This document shows, piece by piece, positions 18,723 to 22,590 of a stretch of DNA of 22,590 nucleotides (positions within the stretch are counted from its first letter, which is position 1; every line of letters begins with the position of its first letter). The position numbers and the translations under genes were made by a program. Source of the stretch: Chara braunii (Eukaryota > Streptophyta > Charophyceae > Charales > Characeae). The stretch is taken from NCBI GenBank assembly GCA_003427395.1, contig BFEA01000351.1, forward strand, positions 1,114,249 through 1,136,838. Direction: 5' to 3'. A model generated the notes under the pieces. It was given only the letters and a program-made list of their open reading frames with translations. It was not told the DNA's origin and searched no databases.

Positions 18723-18755
18723 CCGTCCTTCCTAAGTTAACTTACCCCACCCTTC

Positions 18756-19568
18756 TTAGAAGTTCCACTTCTCTATCTCTTCATCTTCGTCTTCATCACT
18801 GAAGTCGTCCTCCTCGCTGTATAACAACCCTCTTACCCCATCCAAAAACGTCTCCCCTACTGCCACATTCCTGTAGACTATCCCCTAATGCACAGAGCTA
18901 GGGACAAAGATATTATCTACGCTAAGGCAGTTTAGTATCTCGGCCAACTCATCTGCCCAGTTCCCCTCGAACGGCCCCATCTCTACCAATAACCGAAAGA
19001 AATCTTGCCTAGCGCATTGGTATAGCCCGAGGTTCGTCATGGACTGGCATATCCGTACTACCCTGCTCCGAGTTCCGAAAACCGCATCGACTAGGAAAGG
19101 GGGCAGCACACATCGCATGGTTCTTACGGGTCGCCTCATTCTTCCTCTATCCCCAAGTTCCACCCGCACATCTACCTTTTCCATTTCCATCTCCCTTCGC
19201 TGACATGCAGCCCACACAACCTCTGCTTCCGCCTTCCTAAACAACTTGTCCGACGTATTCCCGAGTGCTAACTCTATGACCATAGCATTTTCCCCTTCTT
19301 GCGACAAGTAGACACACCCCGGAGCTTCCACTATTCCCCGGAAATCCAAATCCATTAAACTTGGCGACAACCTTGTCAAGCTAACATTAGCCCATACTGT
19401 ATCTATCCATAGGAACGCGTCCTTCCCTTCTAGCATCATAGTTTGATATGCTGGTTCAAGGTCCGTCCACGCCCCATCTTCCGGGAGAACGACCGACACC
19501 CCATCCTTTACGTCTACTGACATCTCTGGACCGCTGGTATAAGTCGGGGGAGACAACCATCGCGCCAT
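18756..19568 (-). pseudogene. ORF A: first and best-preserved member of the four-gene family
   Basis: The frame runs from ATG at 19568 (MARWLSPP) to TAA at 18756-18758 (270 codons), with a single TAG at 18885-18887. Family blocks: AYQTMMLEGKDAFLWIDTVW; CVYLSQEGENAMVIELALG; VLPPFLVDAVFG; FFRLLVEMGPFEGNWADEL; and YRNVAVGETFLDGVRGLLYS, then a strongly acidic tail (EEDDFSDEDEDEE). The 227 codons before the TAG are intact and form the best template for searches or structure prediction. There is no signal peptide or membrane segment. Function unknown; I do not recognise the fold from the residues. Confidence 0.65.
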
Positions 19569-22380
19569 CTTGTTTCCAGCACCCGGCCCTTGTTTTCATG
19601 AAAGAGTACCAACCGGTTCTTCTGGTTAGGTCAACCCCCTTTCCTAAATGAGGATTATTTCAGACCCCTAATTAAGGTCTCCCTATTTTACCTTCCCATT
19701 CCTAAGTACCTCCTTCCCATAATTCCCTCAGCCGGCTATCCATTTGGCCACATTCTTTCCCTTGGTTCTATTCCAATTGACCTCTATCCTCCTTCCGTCC
19801 GATCATCTCTCACTTGTGTGGACTTAGATGGGGGGGGGATAGACTTAGAAATATGTCTCGTCCAACAGTCCAAGCTCAATCAAATTTTACAGAGGGGGAA
19901 CACATAAAAAAATCACGAAATTTCACATACGGGTTGATCATCTCCTCACCAGCCACCTCAATATGGTCTCTCCTGATACTATCGGTAGAGTTTTATCCCA
20001 TACCTCAAGCGCAGCTCAACCGTCGCGAGCGCGGTACCCAGGTCTCGGGAAGGCATTCACCCTTTCCTCCTTACCCAGAATACCCCATCCCGTCTTGCCG
20101 CTTTGCACATCCATACCGACACCGAGGGTTACCTCGAGTGCCTAAATACAGGGACAAAGTCAGTCGCCCGGGCATTCACTTCCATCGGTCCGACAAGAAT
20201 CAGCCTTTCCCGAAACCATGCTACGAAAAGTTACTAATCGCCTCCGAGGCTCCGTCTTTGTCCGCATGCAGTGGTACTCCCTCTGCCAGCCAACAGGCTA
20301 AGCCCCGCCTGAGGAGATTTCACACCCCGTCCGACAGATCATCGAGCCAAAGCCCGTCACTGCTCGAACGAGAATGCTACTAATCAACCGACGTGACAAA
20401 CTCCCGTCCGACAGCTCGGTGGCCTGACCTCCACAAACGAACACACGACAACCTACAAAAAGAGAACGACGTTTGACAACCCGTACTGGCCGGTGCAGAC
20501 CAATCCTTTCCTTCCGAAAGGCAGGACGCTCGAATCCCATCATGCAAACACAAGTCCCAAGTGGGACACACATAATACAAGTGCCTTTCCCTTGGTGCAC
20601 CCAGCGCTTCCTACCCATAACTCATAGATTTTCTCTCAGGACAATGAGTGTCACCCCCCCTACTTTCATACACATTGGTTGGTTCCTTTTCGTGAGAATC
20701 TTAAAGGATGAGCTAGTTTTCCTTGGAGTCTAACAACTCCCTTCATTCCCTTTTCTCTTCACTTGTCTCTCCTTTCATAGGGCGGGATTGTTCCTTCTTG
20801 ATGACCCGTTGTGTTCATATTGGTTCCTTCAAGCATTTCAAAAAAAGTGCAAAGTGCATGAGCCCACTGGGCTCAAAGAAGGAGATAGAAGGTCACCCGT
20901 CCGGTCGGATCACTTCGCCGCGCGATTTTCATTGGAGCCCGGCCTAAGCCAAACACCAACCGCCTGCTAGGTAACCGGAGCCCTTCTTTCATACGAAGAG
21001 GAAGGGTCGACCTGCGACTTGCCCAAGGCTTCCCCGGACTGGCGAACACCAGTACCGGATGAAGGAGGGCTAGAAATATTCCACAAGGAAATGGTTGATC
21101 AAGTGCATAGCATGTATGTTATACCTCCAGGCCTGACCATGCCATTCGCCCAACCACTCTCAAATCTGATTTCTCACAAGGGAAAGAGCAAACACAAGTC
21201 CATTTTCCTTATCTTGGGTTGTGTACACGCCAATGCGCCGCCCCCCCCCCTCGAAATCGCAAGGGTCAATTTAACCCCATGCCCGTCACCTCCACCATTT
21301 TTGTAGGGCCAAACCCCGGTAGACTTTCGAGCCTTAGTCGACCCCACTGCGGGTCCCATTTGGCTCGGCCCGCCCACGCTCATGCTCAGGGCGCGGGCTG
21401 TTCATCCCGAGGTCACCCTCACCTAGTGCTTTGAGATGGATGGGGGTGGGCCATCGTGCGAGAGAGCTTTCACATTGGGGATGTAGCTCAGCCCTCACGC
21501 CGGGTGGTAGTCCCGCTGGTCGTTCCGCAACGCTAATTTTTTGATTCTTTGTTGTGTTCTCATGCAATTGCTCCTACCCATACACAGGCAGTCCAGAGGT
21601 TCTTTGAGTGTTTTTCTTCTCTTGTGCGTAGGCTAAGCGTCATCCTTAGGCCACACACCATTTCCATAAGCATTATGGCTATATGGCGTCATTGGGGTGC
21701 GGCGGAGCCGTCCTCTCCCTCGCCTCTACGCATCCATCGGGTCTCACAATTTGTTTTCTTCCTTATCAAAGTAGGCCCCTTAGTCTTTTCGGGGTCCTTA
21801 TATGCATGCACACACAACATCACAATTTCCTTAGTACGATTGCACTCTCATTTACACTCAAAGTCTTCAAGCGCAAAAACCATTTCGCTGGGTTGGCTCT
21901 ATGCCATAGCCCCTTTGTCCCTCTTCCCTTTCCCTCTTGGTGCCCGGTTCCTCTCGCCCCTATCCCGCTCAAGGCATTTCTACCCATCACTTACCTGCAC
22001 AATCCCACACAAGCAAGAAGATCCATACAATCCCCCGTTGGGGGTCAACACATAGCCCTCCCCACATGCCTATCTTTTCAAATCCTTTGACCGTTCTTTG
22101 TTCCCTCTTGTTGCTCAATTTGTCCATTCTCTTCTCATAGTCATGCAATCGGGGAAATGGTTGAGTCAAACTGACCTCACTTTCAACTTATGTTCTCTTC
22201 CGGATTCCGTCTTTCTCCCACTTTTTCAAAAGTCCTTTCTCTTTTGCCTCCTTGGTGGCACAAGGGACCGGCTATCCTCCCCTTACCTTCTTTCTCCACC
22301 AAGTGAAGTATGATTTCGTTTACCGTCCGTACCCTGACAATGTTTCCAAGTGAGAGGAGAAGGATTAGTCATATGCCAAG
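19569..22380. other. 2.8 kb with no recognised gene; possible 5' flank or LTR of the element
   Basis: The plus frames at 19814-20383 and 21549-22055 and the minus frame at 20298-20618 show no domain and are Ser/Pro/Arg-rich by-products of composition. Homopolymers occur at about 19830-19838 (G) and 21241-21250 (C). By position a 5' LTR of a composite element would be expected here. I found no segment that recurs at 3-8 kb, where the 3' copy should be. Confidence 0.45.
19967..19981 (-). promoter_or_regulatory. Candidate decayed primer-binding site (initiator Met tRNA type)
   Basis: Minus-strand bases 19981-19967 read TAGTATCAGGAGAGA, one substitution and one inserted base away from TGGTATCAGAGC, the common plant retrotransposon site complementary to initiator methionine tRNA. 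The orientation and the position 400 bp upstream of ORF A fit. A match this loose could be chance. Confidence 0.2.
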
Positions 22381-22498
22381 TGAGGGAACGAGAGAGAGAG
22401 AGGGAGAGAGAAGGCAAAGTAGTAAAGGGGGGCGAAAGAGGGGTCTAGAGGAGGAAGGAGGGAAAGAGGGAGAGAGAGGAGGAGAGAGAGGGAGGAAG

Positions 22499-22590
<92 letters not shown>
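22381..22590. repeat. Purine microsatellite: (GA)n-rich, (GATA)15, (GA)n
   Basis: A GA/GGA-rich stretch (22386-22500) leads into about 15 copies of GATA (22501-22560), then pure GA to the end of the window. The array continues beyond the window edge. Confidence 0.97.

Noticed and set aside
20298-20618. 106-codon minus-strand frame upstream of ORF A
   Set aside because: No similarity to ORFs A-D or to any family I recognise, and no conserved-looking blocks.
20870-21070. GC-rich stretch that looked like plant mitochondrial DNA
   Set aside because: Impression only. I could not match it to a named mitochondrial gene or spacer.
21477-21491. GGGGATGTAGCTCAG, identical to the 5' end of a eukaryotic alanine tRNA
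   Set aside because: The following bases do not form a D-stem, anticodon or T-arm, no B box or matching acceptor strand follows, and 15 bases alone are weak. At most it is a tRNA or SINE remnant.
22310-22504. 64-codon plus-strand frame rich in Arg, Glu and Gly
   Set aside because: It is the translation of the purine microsatellite.

Overview
The window looks like repeat-rich nuclear DNA of a streptophyte (a land plant or charophyte-type alga). Three things point that way: a short insert of plastid ndhF at the left edge, a decayed plant-type Ty3/gypsy retrotransposon, and a relic of a DNMT3-type cytosine-5 methyltransferase. From memory, true DNMT3 genes occur in non-flowering streptophytes and are missing from flowering plants, so a non-angiosperm is favoured. 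I cannot name the species. No intact protein-coding gene is visible.

Layout. Bases 1-476 are plastid-like: an ndhF fragment cut at base 229, a 125-bp near-perfect palindrome and AT-rich spacer. Bases 480-3245 hold two diverged inverted copies of one repeat (outer parts 480-1130 and 2650-3245), studded with small hairpins, with a 162-bp tandem duplication near the centre and a 26-bp tandem array at the right end. From about 4,000 to 19,570 every recognisable coding relic lies on the minus strand. Reading in the direction of transcription (right to left) these are: four tandem, mutually homologous but strongly diverged ORFs of about 260-271 codons (A 19568-18756, B 18722-17937, C 17630-16847, D 16728-15913); a Ty3/gypsy gag-protease-RT-RNase H-integrase (15531-8936) broken by stops and frameshifts; an acidic ORF with two SUMO-interaction-like motifs (8520-7656); a stretch with four separate tandem-repeat arrays (7083-4788) and a weak coding relic (5785-5363); and the DNMT3-like catalytic-domain relic (about 4689-4036). 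Bases 19,569-22,380 contain nothing I can identify. The window ends in a (GATA)n/(GA)n microsatellite.

Interpretation. The common orientation, the lack of any recognisable LTR between ORF D and gag, and shared decay (20 in-frame stops counted, 13 of them TGA) suggest that ORFs A-D, gag-pol and perhaps the downstream ORF and the methyltransferase were parts of one large composite retroelement that died and decayed in place. The homology among A-D is read directly from the sequence. That they belong to the retrotransposon is inference, because I found no pair of LTRs. The function of A-D is unknown to me.
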